Assembly: GCA_964613805.1 (NCBI GenBank)
Contig: CAZTJF010000019.1
Location: 1-64,000 of the forward strand
DNA from: XYD12-FULL-36-8 sp964613805
GTDB taxonomy: Bacteria > Bacteroidota > Ignavibacteria > Ignavibacteriales > Ignavibacteriaceae
Direction of reading: 5' to 3'
DNA length: 64,000 bases
The translations under genes and the position numbers were made by a program. Each line of letters opens with the position of its first letter. Position 1 is the stretch's first letter. The notes under the pieces were generated by a model. The model was not told the origin of the DNA. It made no database searches and saw only the letters and a program-made list of their open reading frames with translations. Below are positions 26,234 to 34,657 of this stretch, piece after piece.

Positions 26234-27784
26234 TTAAACACTTTTCTTAAAAATCTGTAAAAATTCATCGGCGGCTTTTTTAATTTTCTCAATTGTTTGC
26301 GGAGTTAAATCTTTTTCTTTTTTTATCGTTTCATAAATATCATTATGCTTAACCTCGAAGTATTCCAAAACTTCTTTTTCAAATCTTTTAACATCTGCAA
26401 CTGCAATAGTGTCCAAATATCCGTTAGTTCCAAGAAAGATGCTCACCACTTGACGCTCTATATTCACTGGAGCATACTGCCCTTGTTTTAATAACTCAAC
26501 TAATCTTGATCCTTTAGCAAGAGTTTTTAAAGTGGCTTTATCGAGGTCAGAACCAAATTTAGCAAACGCTTCAAGTTCTCTGTATTGGGCAAGATCTAGT
26601 TTAAGAGTTCCAGCAACTTTTTTCATTGCTTTAATTTGGGCGTTACCGCCAACTCTTGAAACTGAAATTCCAACATTTATGGCTGGTCGCACACCGGCAT
26701 TAAACAAATTTGATTCAAGATAAATTTGTCCATCGGTAATTGAAATTACGTTAGTCGGAATGTAAGCAGCAACATCACCTTGTTGGGTTTCAATAATCGG
26801 CAATGCAGTCAAACTTCCGCCGCCGAGTTCTTCACTTAATTTGGAAGCACGTTCAAGTAAGCGCGAATGCAAATAAAAAACATCTCCAGGGTAAGCTTCA
26901 CGTCCTGGAGGTCTTCTTAACAGAAGTGAAAGCTCTCGATAAGCCGCAGCTTGTTTAGACAGATCATCATAAATAACTAATGCATGTTTCCCATTGTCCC
27001 TAAAATATTCACCGAGTGTAGCACCTGAATAAGGAGCGATAAATTGAAGCGGTGCCGGTTCGGAGGCAGATGCTGAAATAACAGTTGTAAAATCCATTGC
27101 TCCATGCTCTTGAAGCTTTGCTACAACCTGAGCAATGGTCGAACTTTTTTGACCAATAGCTACATAAACACAATATACAGGTTTAATTCCAAGACTCTTC
27201 GCTTCAGAAGAATGCGTATATCTCTGATTAATAATTGCATCAATAGCAACTGCAGTTTTTCCTGTTTGTCTATCACCAATAATAAGCTCTCTTTGTCCAC
27301 GCCCAATTGGAATCATTGCATCAATAGCAGTAATTCCTGTTTGAATGGGTTCTTTAACAGGCTGCCTTTGAATTACTCCAAGAGCTTTGCGCTCAATTGG
27401 CAAAAACTTTTTTGTATTGATCGGACCTTTTCCATCAACTGGAACACCAAGAGGTGTAATAACTCGACCAAGCATTTCATCACCAACAGGTAAAGAAGTA
27501 ACTCGCTTTGTTCTCTTAACAACAGCACCCTCTTTTACCAAAGATGAATCACCAAAAAGAACACAGCCAACGCTGTCCTCTTCGAGGTTAAGAACCATAC
27601 CAAAAACATCATTTGGAAATTCCACAAGCTCACTTGCCATAACTTGTGACAATCCGTAAACCCTCGCTATTCCATCACCAACTTGAAGGACTGTACCAAC
27701 ATCATATATGTCGGCTTCAGTTTCAAATCCGGATAATTGTTTTCTTAATATTGCTGATATTTCGTCTGGTCTAACTTCAGCCAT
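26234..27784 (-). CDS. atpA: ATP synthase F1 alpha subunit
   Basis: 516 residues. A regulatory nucleotide-binding F1 subunit. The Walker A loop Gly-Asp-Arg-Gln-Thr-Gly-Lys-Thr is near residue 170, the Walker B Ala-Leu-Val-Ile-Tyr-Asp-Asp follows, and the family signature Pro-Ala-Ile-Asn-Val-Gly-Ile-Ser-Val-Ser-Arg is present. Normal length. atpH lies 26 bases upstream and atpG 14 bases downstream. Confidence 0.98.
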   Translation of the reverse strand: MAEVRPDEISAILRKQLSGFETEADIYDVGTVLQVGDGIARVYGLSQVMASELVEFPNDVFGMVLNLEEDSVGCVLFGDSSLVKEGAVVKRTKRVTSLPVGDEMLGRVITPLGVPVDGKGPINTKKFLPIERKALGVIQRQPVKEPIQTGITAIDAMIPIGRGQRELIIGDRQTGKTAVAIDAIINQRYTHSSEAKSLGIKPVYCVYVAIGQKSSTIAQVVAKLQEHGAMDFTTVISASASEPAPLQFIAPYSGATLGEYFRDNGKHALVIYDDLSKQAAAYRELSLLLRRPPGREAYPGDVFYLHSRLLERASKLSEELGGGSLTALPIIETQQGDVAAYIPTNVISITDGQIYLESNLFNAGVRPAINVGISVSRVGGNAQIKAMKKVAGTLKLDLAQYRELEAFAKFGSDLDKATLKTLAKGSRLVELLKQGQYAPVNIERQVVSIFLGTNGYLDTIAVADVKRFEKEVLEYFEVKHNDIYETIKKEKDLTPQTIEKIKKAADEFLQIFKKSV

Positions 27785-27810
27785 AATTTTTTCCTTACTA
27801 ATTTCTAATT

Positions 27811-28359
27811 TTAAACAGGACTTGCTTCACTAAAATGTTTTCTAAGCAAGCCCAATTGATGCTTGATTGATGCATTAAAAACGGTATCACCTGCTTGTAA
27901 AATAAATCCGCCAATAATTTTTTCATTAACTTGATAATTCATCCTTACTTTTTTTTGTAGCATTTTCTGCAATCTATTTTGAAGTTCACTTTTTTGTGAA
28001 TCTGTAAACTCAGATGCAGCTACAACATTAACGTTCACATAACCCAATTTTAAATCTCTCAGCTCCTTAAACTTTTCAAGAATACTGAATAATATCTCCT
28101 CGCGCTTCTTCTTGATTATAAACAGCACAAACTCCATTGTATCAGAGCTAATCTTATCCTTAAATATTTCCTCTATTATGGAGGTTTTAATTTCCAGTCT
28201 GATAACAGGATTTTCCAGCATTCGTTTAAGATTGGGATTGTCGCCAATAACCGAAGACACTAAATCAACATCGTTTGAAACTGTATCGAGGAGATTCTTC
28301 TGAACTGCTGAATCCAAAAGAGAAGAAGCATAACGAGTAGATACTTTTTGTTCAGCCAT
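27811..28359 (-). CDS. atpH: ATP synthase F1 delta subunit
   Basis: 182 residues. Delta links the peripheral stalk to the top of F1. It opens with Ser-Thr-Arg-Tyr-Ala-Ser-Ser-Leu-Leu and ends with Gly-Gly-Phe-Ile-Leu-Gln-Ala-Gly-Asp-Thr-Val-x-Asn-Ala-Ser, the OSCP/delta signature. It starts two bases after the atpF stop codon. Confidence 0.95.
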   Translation of the reverse strand: MAEQKVSTRYASSLLDSAVQKNLLDTVSNDVDLVSSVIGDNPNLKRMLENPVIRLEIKTSIIEEIFKDKISSDTMEFVLFIIKKKREEILFSILEKFKELRDLKLGYVNVNVVAASEFTDSQKSELQNRLQKMLQKKVRMNYQVNEKIIGGFILQAGDTVFNASIKHQLGLLRKHFSEASPV

Positions 28360-28361
28360 TA

Positions 28362-28907
28362 TCAGTTCTTGGTAATCTCGTTTATGTATTTATCGGTAAT
28401 TTTTTTGTGAACATTTTTATCCACAGTTTCGCCCAATACTTTTTCAGTTGTTTGAATCACTAAATCAGCAATTTGCGACTTGAGTTCTCCAAAAGCTGCT
28501 TCTTTCTTTCTTTCTATTTCTGCAGATGCTTCGCTCAGTATTTTTTGAGCTTGATCTTTACTTTCCTTAATCACCTGGTCTTTTAATTTCTCAGCATAAA
28601 TTCTTCCCTGCTCAACAATCTTTTTAGATTCTTCTTCCGCTTTGGAAAGATTAGCTTGGTTCTCGTAAAGAATTCTTTGTGCTTCATCCTTTGCTTTTTC
28701 TGCTTTCTCAAGAGATTCTTTGATAGCAGTTTCTCGTTGATCTAAAGCAGTAAGAATCGGCTTCCAAGCAATCTTTTTTAGAATCAAAAGAAGAATTAGG
28801 AAAGTGACAACAGTCCAAACAATTAATCCGGGATTGATATCAACTAAACTTCCGCCTCCGCTTTCAGAGCTTAAAGCCAATAGAGCATAAATACTCGTTG
28901 CAAGCAT
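28362..28907 (-). CDS. atpF: ATP synthase Fo b subunit
   Basis: 181 residues. One transmembrane helix (about residues 28-46) precedes a long, charged coiled coil with heptad pattern, as expected for the peripheral stalk. Only one b-type gene is present, so the stalk should be a homodimer rather than b/b'. It lies 29 bases after atpE. The ATG at 28907 gives a somewhat long N-terminal tail before the membrane helix. Confidence 0.94.
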   Translation of the reverse strand: MLATSIYALLALSSESGGGSLVDINPGLIVWTVVTFLILLLILKKIAWKPILTALDQRETAIKESLEKAEKAKDEAQRILYENQANLSKAEEESKKIVEQGRIYAEKLKDQVIKESKDQAQKILSEASAEIERKKEAAFGELKSQIADLVIQTTEKVLGETVDKNVHKKITDKYINEITKN

Positions 28908-28936
28908 GATAAATTACCTTTAATTATTAAAAGAGT

Positions 28937-29158
28937 TTATGCTTTAACAGCAAGAAGAATACAAACAACAAGAGCGAAAAACGCAACACCTTCAATTAGA
29001 GCAGCAGCGATAATCATAGCTGTTCTGATAGGTCCTGCAGCTTCAGGCTGCCTTCCCATAGATTCTAATGCTGAACTTGCAAGCTTTCCAATTCCTAAAC
29101 CGGCTCCAATTACGGCTATACCTGCGCCGATGCCTGCTCCTAAAAATCCTAAATCCAT
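28937..29158 (-). CDS. atpE: ATP synthase Fo c subunit
   Basis: 73 residues. Two hydrophobic helices joined by the conserved Arg36-Gln37-Pro38 loop; helix 1 carries the Gly-x-Gly-x-Gly packing repeat. The ion carrier is Glu56 in Leu-Ile-Glu-Gly. The residue after it is glycine, not Ser/Thr, and there is no glutamine in helix 1, so the sodium-binding signature is missing and proton coupling is expected. Ring size cannot be derived. Confidence 0.97.
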   Translation of the reverse strand: MDLGFLGAGIGAGIAVIGAGLGIGKLASSALESMGRQPEAAGPIRTAMIIAAALIEGVAFFALVVCILLAVKA

Positions 29159-29191
29159 TTTATTATTACTCCTTTTTTTTGATTTAATTGA

Positions 29192-30034
29192 TTAATGATC
29201 TTGATGAACTGCCATCCCAATAAATAGTGAGGATAACATTGTAAAAATATATGCTTGAATTAACGCGACTAGTAATTCCAAAAGATAAATGAACAACGCA
29301 AAACCAATAGACACAGGGGCAATGAAATATGTCTTCATAATAAAAATCAATCCGATGAGAGAAAGAATTACAACATGACCGGCTGTCATATTAGCAAAAA
29401 GACGAATACACAATGCGAATGGTTTAGTGAAAAGTCCGAATATTTCCACAACGATTATTAATGGCAATAAGGCAACTGGCATTCCTGGAGGAATTAATCC
29501 TTTAAAATATCCAATTGGTCCATGATGGATGATTCCGCCTATTTGTGTTGCAATGAAGGTTAATCCAGCTAAGGATGCAGTTACAGCAATATTACTTGTT
29601 ACCGTTGCACTCCACGGAATCAATCCAATAAGGTTACTGAACAAAATGAAGAAGAACGCAGTAAGCAAATAAGGTAAAAACTTTTCGTAACCGTGCCCAA
29701 TTGAAGGTTTCACAATTTCATCGCGGACAAAAATTACTATTGACTCAATTAAATTAGTAAACCCATGTGGTATTAATGACTTTTTATAGCTTTTTGATAC
29801 TATTATAAAAGTTAAAATCAGCAATGCGGCAACAATCCATAGAAAAACAACATGCCTTGTTATCGAGATATCTAATCCAAATAACTCAAGATGCGGGAGA
29901 TATATTTTTCCTAAAGGTTCAAAATCAAGATAATTTCCATCCATAACATGATGCAAAATCCAGTCTCCACCACTGCCCGCATGCTTCACGGTATCTTGTA
30001 CAATTGAACTATCAGCTTCTGAGCTAAAAAACAT
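29192..30034 (-). CDS. atpB: ATP synthase Fo a subunit
   Basis: 280 residues. The stator proton-channel subunit. The essential arginine is in Cys-Ile-Arg-Leu-Phe-Ala-Asn-Met-Thr-Ala-Gly-His; the C-terminal helix has Ala-Leu-Ile-Gln-Ala-Tyr-Ile-Phe. Residues 1-70 form a polar extension with many His and Asp before the first helix, longer than in E. coli but common in this phylum. An AtpI-like protein is encoded ten bases upstream. Confidence 0.96.
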   Translation of the reverse strand: MFFSSEADSSIVQDTVKHAGSGGDWILHHVMDGNYLDFEPLGKIYLPHLELFGLDISITRHVVFLWIVAALLILTFIIVSKSYKKSLIPHGFTNLIESIVIFVRDEIVKPSIGHGYEKFLPYLLTAFFFILFSNLIGLIPWSATVTSNIAVTASLAGLTFIATQIGGIIHHGPIGYFKGLIPPGMPVALLPLIIVVEIFGLFTKPFALCIRLFANMTAGHVVILSLIGLIFIMKTYFIAPVSIGFALFIYLLELLVALIQAYIFTMLSSLFIGMAVHQDH

Positions 30035-30044
30035 TAAATATTGC

Positions 30045-30422
30045 TTAATTTTGATGAAAGTTAAGGTAAATTATCTCAACGACTAAGAAAAAAACGTAAA
30101 AAAATAGGATTGAAAATATAAAACTTATCCGATTTAATTCCAAAAAGAACAGTGCTAAAACTACTATGACTAATGTCGAGACTAATCGAACAACGATGCC
30201 GCCAAAAACTCTTCGAAAAAAAACCTGAACAGATTTATTTAAACCACTCTTAAAATAAATAAGTCCAAATAAAGCATTAAAAGTTGTAATTGCCTCCGCT
30301 AAAAGAATAGACTTAAGACTATCTCTGGAAAGTGTACCCCAAAGGAAGAGAAATATTGCAATTAGGAATGATACTATCAGAAAAACAACTGTAAAGGTGA
30401 GGAGTTTTTTTTGAGAGGTCAT
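30045..30422 (-). CDS. AtpI-like four-helix membrane protein
   Basis: 125 residues with four predicted transmembrane helices (about 8-30, 42-58, 72-92, 98-120). Position directly before atpB, size and topology fit AtpI, the small protein that helps assemble the c ring, but sequence conservation is weak and no motif proves it. The start overlaps the stop of atpZ by four bases (ATGA), so the two are translationally coupled. Confidence 0.6.
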   Translation of the reverse strand: MTSQKKLLTFTVVFLIVSFLIAIFLFLWGTLSRDSLKSILLAEAITTFNALFGLIYFKSGLNKSVQVFFRRVFGGIVVRLVSTLVIVVLALFFLELNRISFIFSILFFYVFFLVVEIIYLNFHQN

Positions 30423-30658
30423 TTATCAAGTCTTGTTACTGACTTTATAAAATGGTACATCCCAGTAAAAATTCCTAAAAAGGAAAAAACCAAAGTCAAG
30501 TAAGGTGAGGATTCAAATTTTCCATCGAGCCAAATACCAAGGAAAACCATCAGCACAATTGTGGCTGCAAGTTGAATACCTAAACCAAGATATGGAGCGT
30601 AATCTTTAAAGAGATTATAATTTAAAGGATTTTTATCCTTTTTATCTTCAATCATCAC
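30419..30658 (-). CDS. AtpZ-like ATP synthase accessory protein
   Basis: 79 residues, two transmembrane helices, with Tyr-Leu-Gly-Leu-Gly-Ile-Gln-Leu-Ala and Gly-Ile-Trp-Leu-Asp, the pattern of AtpZ (putative F0F1-ATPase subunit family), which acts with AtpI and has been linked to magnesium supply and c-ring assembly. GTG (30658) is followed at once by ATG (30655); either can be the start, and both overlap the bactofilin stop. Confidence 0.8.
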   Translation of the reverse strand: MMIEDKKDKNPLNYNLFKDYAPYLGLGIQLAATIVLMVFLGIWLDGKFESSPYLTLVFSFLGIFTGMYHFIKSVTRLDK

Positions 30659-31040
30659 TTACGGAAGTGGAACCAGGTGCGTTCAGCTTAGCTCCCTTAT
30701 CAGACATCCTGCTGTTGCCGTCAAAAATAGCTCCTGCTTCAACAACTAAAATCTTGCTTAAAATATCTCCTTGAAGAACAGCTTTAGATTCAAGTACGGC
30801 TTTTTCTTTTGCATTTATACTTCCAATAACTCTGCCGCCAATGCTAATTACTTCGGCTCTTATTTCACCCGATATTTCACCGGTTTCACCCACAGTAACA
30901 TTTCCATTCGCTGTTATATCCCCATTAATTGCACCGTCAACTCTGATATTACCATTGCTTGATAACTTACCCTCCAATATAACTCCCGCGCCGATAATAG
31001 TAACTTCGTCTTTTCCGATGTTCTCATTTTTGTACTTCAT
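30648..31040 (-). CDS. Bactofilin (polymer-forming cytoskeletal protein)
   Basis: 130 residues. The bactofilin domain is a right-handed beta helix, visible here as short repeats of Gly/Asn/Val/Ile such as Gly-Asn-Ile-Arg-Val-Asp-Gly and Gly-Asn-Val-Thr-Val-Gly. Bactofilins form nucleotide-free filaments that position envelope enzymes. The ATG at 31040 has GGAGAAC seven bases upstream; the TTG one codon earlier is not needed. It follows an M23 peptidase by about 17 bases, the known bactofilin/peptidase pairing, and overlaps the first ATP synthase accessory gene. Confidence 0.92.
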   Translation of the reverse strand: MKYKNENIGKDEVTIIGAGVILEGKLSSNGNIRVDGAINGDITANGNVTVGETGEISGEIRAEVISIGGRVIGSINAKEKAVLESKAVLQGDILSKILVVEAGAIFDGNSRMSDKGAKLNAPGSTSVSDD

Positions 31041-31057
31041 CAATTTAGTTCTCCATG

Positions 31058-31885
31058 TTAATTAATAAATAACTTTAATGGATCTAATGGCTGTCCATTT
31101 TTCCAAATTTCAAAATGCAGGTGAGACCCATGTGATTTGAGTCCGGTATTTCCACTCAATGCAATCAGCTCACCGTGGATCACCTTCTCTTTCTTTTTTT
31201 TCAATACAGAAGAGCAATGTTTATATATCGAAATATAATCATTTGGGTGAATAATTATAACCATATATCCATCATCTGCGGTATAATCTGAAAAGATGAT
31301 ATAACCGCTTGCAGCGGCGTATATTGGAGTTCCGGTTTTGGAAACAATATCTATACCGTAATGTCCTTCCTCTGGTTTAAACTCACGGCTGATGAAACCA
31401 TTATGTGGGCGTGAAAAAAATATATCTGATTTTTCTGCAGAAAAAATAATGTTCCAAATCTGCTGTGCAATTAAGAAAAGATTTCCTTCAGCTTTCTTCT
31501 TCAAACTTTGATTCCTCATTCGAACAGAATCATTTTGGGTATTGAGAACATTTGAATCACCAAGTATTATAGCATACCGCAGCCGCTCATTTGTGGTTTT
31601 GAGTTCTTCAATTTCCCTCGAAAGAAACAGTATCTTTTTATTTAAATCAACTAATTTTTCTTGTTCCTCTTTTTGATAATAGTAATCTTCAGAATAAAAT
31701 ATTTTGCTGAGCGGAGTTAAATTGATAATTAGGAATCCTGATACAAAAATGACAAAAGAGTAAATCAGGAATAGGATTAAAAACTTTTTTGCTGAAACAT
31801 TTAATTGAGTTCCTTCGGCTGAGGGTTTCTCTGAAAATGTAATTATTAAAAGTTTTTTAATATTTACTAAATCTCTAAATTTCAT
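31058..31885 (-). CDS. M23-family peptidoglycan peptidase, membrane-anchored
   Basis: 275 residues. A single N-terminal transmembrane helix (about 30-52) is followed by a coiled coil (about 65-105) and a C-terminal LytM/M23 domain. The zinc ligands are visible: His175 and Asp179 in His-Tyr-Gly-Ile-Asp and a downstream His-Leu-His-Phe-Glu motif, so the enzyme should be active as an endopeptidase on peptidoglycan cross-links in the periplasm. It is co-transcribed with bactofilin, as in shape-determining modules of other bacteria. Confidence 0.9.
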   Translation of the reverse strand: MKFRDLVNIKKLLIITFSEKPSAEGTQLNVSAKKFLILFLIYSFVIFVSGFLIINLTPLSKIFYSEDYYYQKEEQEKLVDLNKKILFLSREIEELKTTNERLRYAIILGDSNVLNTQNDSVRMRNQSLKKKAEGNLFLIAQQIWNIIFSAEKSDIFFSRPHNGFISREFKPEEGHYGIDIVSKTGTPIYAAASGYIIFSDYTADDGYMVIIIHPNDYISIYKHCSSVLKKKKEKVIHGELIALSGNTGLKSHGSHLHFEIWKNGQPLDPLKLFIN

Positions 31886-31910
31886 TTAAGTATAGATGGA
31901 AATTCATCAT

Positions 31911-32555
31911 TTATATCAGTTGATTAAATTTTTTCAATAACTCATCAAATTTAATCTTACCCTCCCTCTGCAAAATCAATTTTTGACCGGTTAAATCTAC
32001 AACAGTTGATGCTTTTTCATAACACTTTTTATTAGAATAAAATATCCCCATTACTTCCATTTCAAATTCTTGCTTTATCATTTCAGGATGATTGATCGGC
32101 GGCAGCCCGCTGCGGTTTACGCTCGTGGAAATCAATGGCATCTGTAATTCCGAAGTAAGTTTTTGACAGAAACGATGATTGGGAATACGAAATGCGGCAG
32201 TATTCGTATTTAAAATACCGCTTGTATTATGATTTAATTTAAGCACTACTGAAACCGGGTTCGGCCAAATTGAAAGGAGGAAATCTAAATATTTTTCGGA
32301 ATTGAGTTCTACATATTTCGTCAGAGTATCAATGCTGTCGACAAAAAGAATGTAACCTTTTTCATCTACCCTTCCTTTTATTTCATTGACTTTTTCAACA
32401 GCTTCTTCGTTGAAGGGATTTGCACCAAAACCGTAAATAGTATCGGTTGGATAAACAAAAACTCCTCCTTCTAAATAAATTTTCTTGGCTTTAATAATGG
32501 AATTTTCTAAATCATCTTCAACACAAATAAAATCAATTTCATTTGTTTTGATCAT
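31911..32555 (-). CDS. tsaC: L-threonylcarbamoyladenylate synthase
   Basis: 214 residues, Sua5/YrdC/TsaC family. It makes threonylcarbamoyl-AMP, the donor for the t6A modification of ANN-decoding tRNAs. The motif Val-Tyr-Pro-Thr-Asp-Thr-Ile-Tyr-Gly-Phe-Gly and Ser-Thr-Ser-Val-Asn-Arg-Ser-Gly mark the active site. It lacks the extra Sua5 C-terminal domain, so the short TsaC form. It overlaps the glycosyltransferase gene upstream by 17 bases. Confidence 0.92.
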   Translation of the reverse strand: MIKTNEIDFICVEDDLENSIIKAKKIYLEGGVFVYPTDTIYGFGANPFNEEAVEKVNEIKGRVDEKGYILFVDSIDTLTKYVELNSEKYLDFLLSIWPNPVSVVLKLNHNTSGILNTNTAAFRIPNHRFCQKLTSELQMPLISTSVNRSGLPPINHPEMIKQEFEMEVMGIFYSNKKCYEKASTVVDLTGQKLILQREGKIKFDELLKKFNQLI

Positions 32556-33567
32556 TTAATATCTCATCTATTTTTGAAATAATAATTTTGGGATCCAATT
32601 TATAACCGCAATCAAAAGTATTAATCGGACATTTTTCATATCCATGAATCCCGCATGGTTTACAATTTAAATCGTCATAGCTAATGTACAAACTTTTTTT
32701 ATTATACGGGAAAAATCCAAAACCCGGAATTGTAGAGCAATAAATAGTTAAAACAGGAACATCCGCACACATTCCAAAGTGAGTTGGCGCACTATCATTG
32801 GTTAATAATAGTTTCGCATTTTTGAGAAGTTCAATCGTTTCAATAATTGAAAATCGCCCCGCTGTTGACAGTGCTTTGCCGCCCAAATTATCAGTGATAC
32901 GTTTACATAATTCCTCATCTTTTTCACTGCCTATTACTAATACTTTGAATGACTGATCTATGTAATGCTTTGCAATTTCTTGAAAATATTTTTCAGGATA
33001 TTTTTTTGTTTCCCAAATACTTCCCGGAGCAATTGCAATAACCTTATCCTTTAACTCATTTTCCGAAAGAAACTGCCTAACAAATTGACGGGATTCCTCG
33101 GTGATATTTACTTTAGGAGTAACTTTCCAACTTTCATGGGTATATCCATAACCGATTAAGTCGAAATTTCTTTGGACTTCATGAATTTTGTGTTTATACT
33201 CCACAACAGTTTTATAAACATGAAACCACGAGGCAGTGGAGAAACCATACGTTTCCCTGACTCCGGATTGCATAACAATGAATGATGTTCTAAATGACCT
33301 GTGAGGTGAAAATATTTTACTATAGTTACGATTCTTTATTTCGTTAGGAAATTTGTAAAGATTTAGTAGTGATCTATGCTCGTTCTTTTTATCCATTACC
33401 ATAACTTGGTTTACGAATGGAGATGCTCTAAATATTTCCTGAGTTGAAGGTATGCAAAGCACATCTATTTCAGATGAAGGAAATTTCTCGTTTAGTTTTT
33501 CAATCATTGGCAGAGTTAAAACAGCATCACCAATAAAAGCAGTTTGTATAACTAAAATTTTCTCCAT
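32539..33567 (-). CDS. Glycosyltransferase family 9 (heptosyltransferase-like)
   Basis: 342 residues with the start moved to ATG 33567, where the family's N-terminus Lys-Ile-Leu-Val-Ile-Gln-Thr-Ala-Phe-Ile-Gly-Asp begins; the longer frame to 33606 would overlap the acyltransferase gene. GT-B fold with the C-terminal Leu-Leu-Leu-Thr-Asn-Asp-Ser-Ala-Pro-Thr-His donor-site motif. GT9 enzymes add heptose to the lipopolysaccharide inner core in the cytoplasm. A Cys-rich patch near the C-terminus (Cys-Lys-Pro-Cys then Cys-Pro and Cys-Gly) is common in this family. It is encoded just after an LpxL-type acyltransferase, so lipid A/core assembly is likely. Confidence 0.88.
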   Translation of the reverse strand: MEKILVIQTAFIGDAVLTLPMIEKLNEKFPSSEIDVLCIPSTQEIFRASPFVNQVMVMDKKNEHRSLLNLYKFPNEIKNRNYSKIFSPHRSFRTSFIVMQSGVRETYGFSTASWFHVYKTVVEYKHKIHEVQRNFDLIGYGYTHESWKVTPKVNITEESRQFVRQFLSENELKDKVIAIAPGSIWETKKYPEKYFQEIAKHYIDQSFKVLVIGSEKDEELCKRITDNLGGKALSTAGRFSIIETIELLKNAKLLLTNDSAPTHFGMCADVPVLTIYCSTIPGFGFFPYNKKSLYISYDDLNCKPCGIHGYEKCPINTFDCGYKLDPKIIISKIDEILNDQNK

Positions 33568-33572
33568 TGCAA

Positions 33573-34442
33573 CTAGTACTTCCAAATATTGTGCATCCAC
33601 AACCATTGTTCGGGATGTTTTCGTATAACAGATTCTAAAAATGCCATGTGCCGCTGGCTTACTTCCTGAATTTGCTTTTCTTCATCTTCGGGAAGATTTT
33701 CAACGCTGATTTCAAAGATTTTTGCTTTATAAGAATAATCAGAAGATCTTACTGCTAATCCGTACAAAATCGGGGCTTTGGTTTTTATAGCAAGTTGAGC
33801 AGGACCAGGATAAATTGATGATTGTTGCCCAAAAAAATTCACTCTCATCCCTTCTGCATGACCTCTCTGATCGGCAACCATTGCAACAATATTTTTTGAT
33901 TTTAGTTCGGAATACACTTTCCTTATCGTTGCACCCAAAGGAACTACTTTGTTAATCCAGCGTGTGCGTCCTTTGTTAAGATAGGCATCTACATAAGGAT
34001 TTCTTTGTGATTTAACAACAACATGAAATGGAACATTTATCTGCGCACTTACTGATAATGCGATATATTCCCAATTTCCAAAATGACCTGATAAAAGAAT
34101 AAGACCATTATTACGTTTATAGTATTTTTTAATTAACTCGGCATTCTCACAATAAATTGCATTTTCAATTTGCTCTCTGGTCATATATGGAATGAACAAC
34201 ATTTCAACCAGCGTGATAGAAAAACTTTTATAGCTGCCGAAAGCGAATTTTTTTATTTCGGTTTCGGAATATTCGGGAAAAGCTTTACGAAGATTATTTA
34301 ACGTGACTTGCTTACGAATTGGTATCATGTAATAAAACACAAAAGCAATTACGATAGATAACCGTCGCGAAGATTTTAATCCCAATACCCTCACAATACC
34401 TGCAAGAATTAAAAAAAGGATATACTCAACAATATTTTTCAT
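33573..34442 (-). CDS. Lipid A biosynthesis acyltransferase, LpxL/HtrB family
   Basis: 289 residues. Inner-membrane enzyme adding a secondary acyl chain to lipid A. One N-terminal transmembrane helix is followed by the catalytic His120-x4-Glu125 in Gly-His-Phe-Gly-Asn-Trp-Glu, then Asp-Gln-Arg-Gly-His and Phe-Phe-Gly-Gln-Gln, all in family order. Length is normal. The 215 bases upstream (to 34657) show no gene or structure I recognise and probably contain the promoter. Confidence 0.87.
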   Translation of the reverse strand: MKNIVEYILFLILAGIVRVLGLKSSRRLSIVIAFVFYYMIPIRKQVTLNNLRKAFPEYSETEIKKFAFGSYKSFSITLVEMLFIPYMTREQIENAIYCENAELIKKYYKRNNGLILLSGHFGNWEYIALSVSAQINVPFHVVVKSQRNPYVDAYLNKGRTRWINKVVPLGATIRKVYSELKSKNIVAMVADQRGHAEGMRVNFFGQQSSIYPGPAQLAIKTKAPILYGLAVRSSDYSYKAKIFEISVENLPEDEEKQIQEVSQRHMAFLESVIRKHPEQWLWMHNIWKY

Positions 34443-34657
34443 TAATGTGTCTACACTAAAAAGTTATATTCAAAGTAAAAAATGTTTTGAACATGGTAAA
34501 TATTCCTAAAGTAAAATTGCATGGAAACCTTTTTAGATACGCTACATAAATAAGAATGGAAAAGTGAATTAGTCGAGAAAAAAGTTTTCTTTGACTCAAA
34601 ACTAAATATTTGAAAGGAATTCTAATAATTACAGCGAAATGAAATCAGCACAAAAAA

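Noticed and set aside
26532..27659. Open frames on the plus strand opposite atpA, and similar frames opposite most other genes.
   Set aside because: They lie wholly within strongly conserved coding regions on the other strand, lack ribosome-binding sites and show no known motif.
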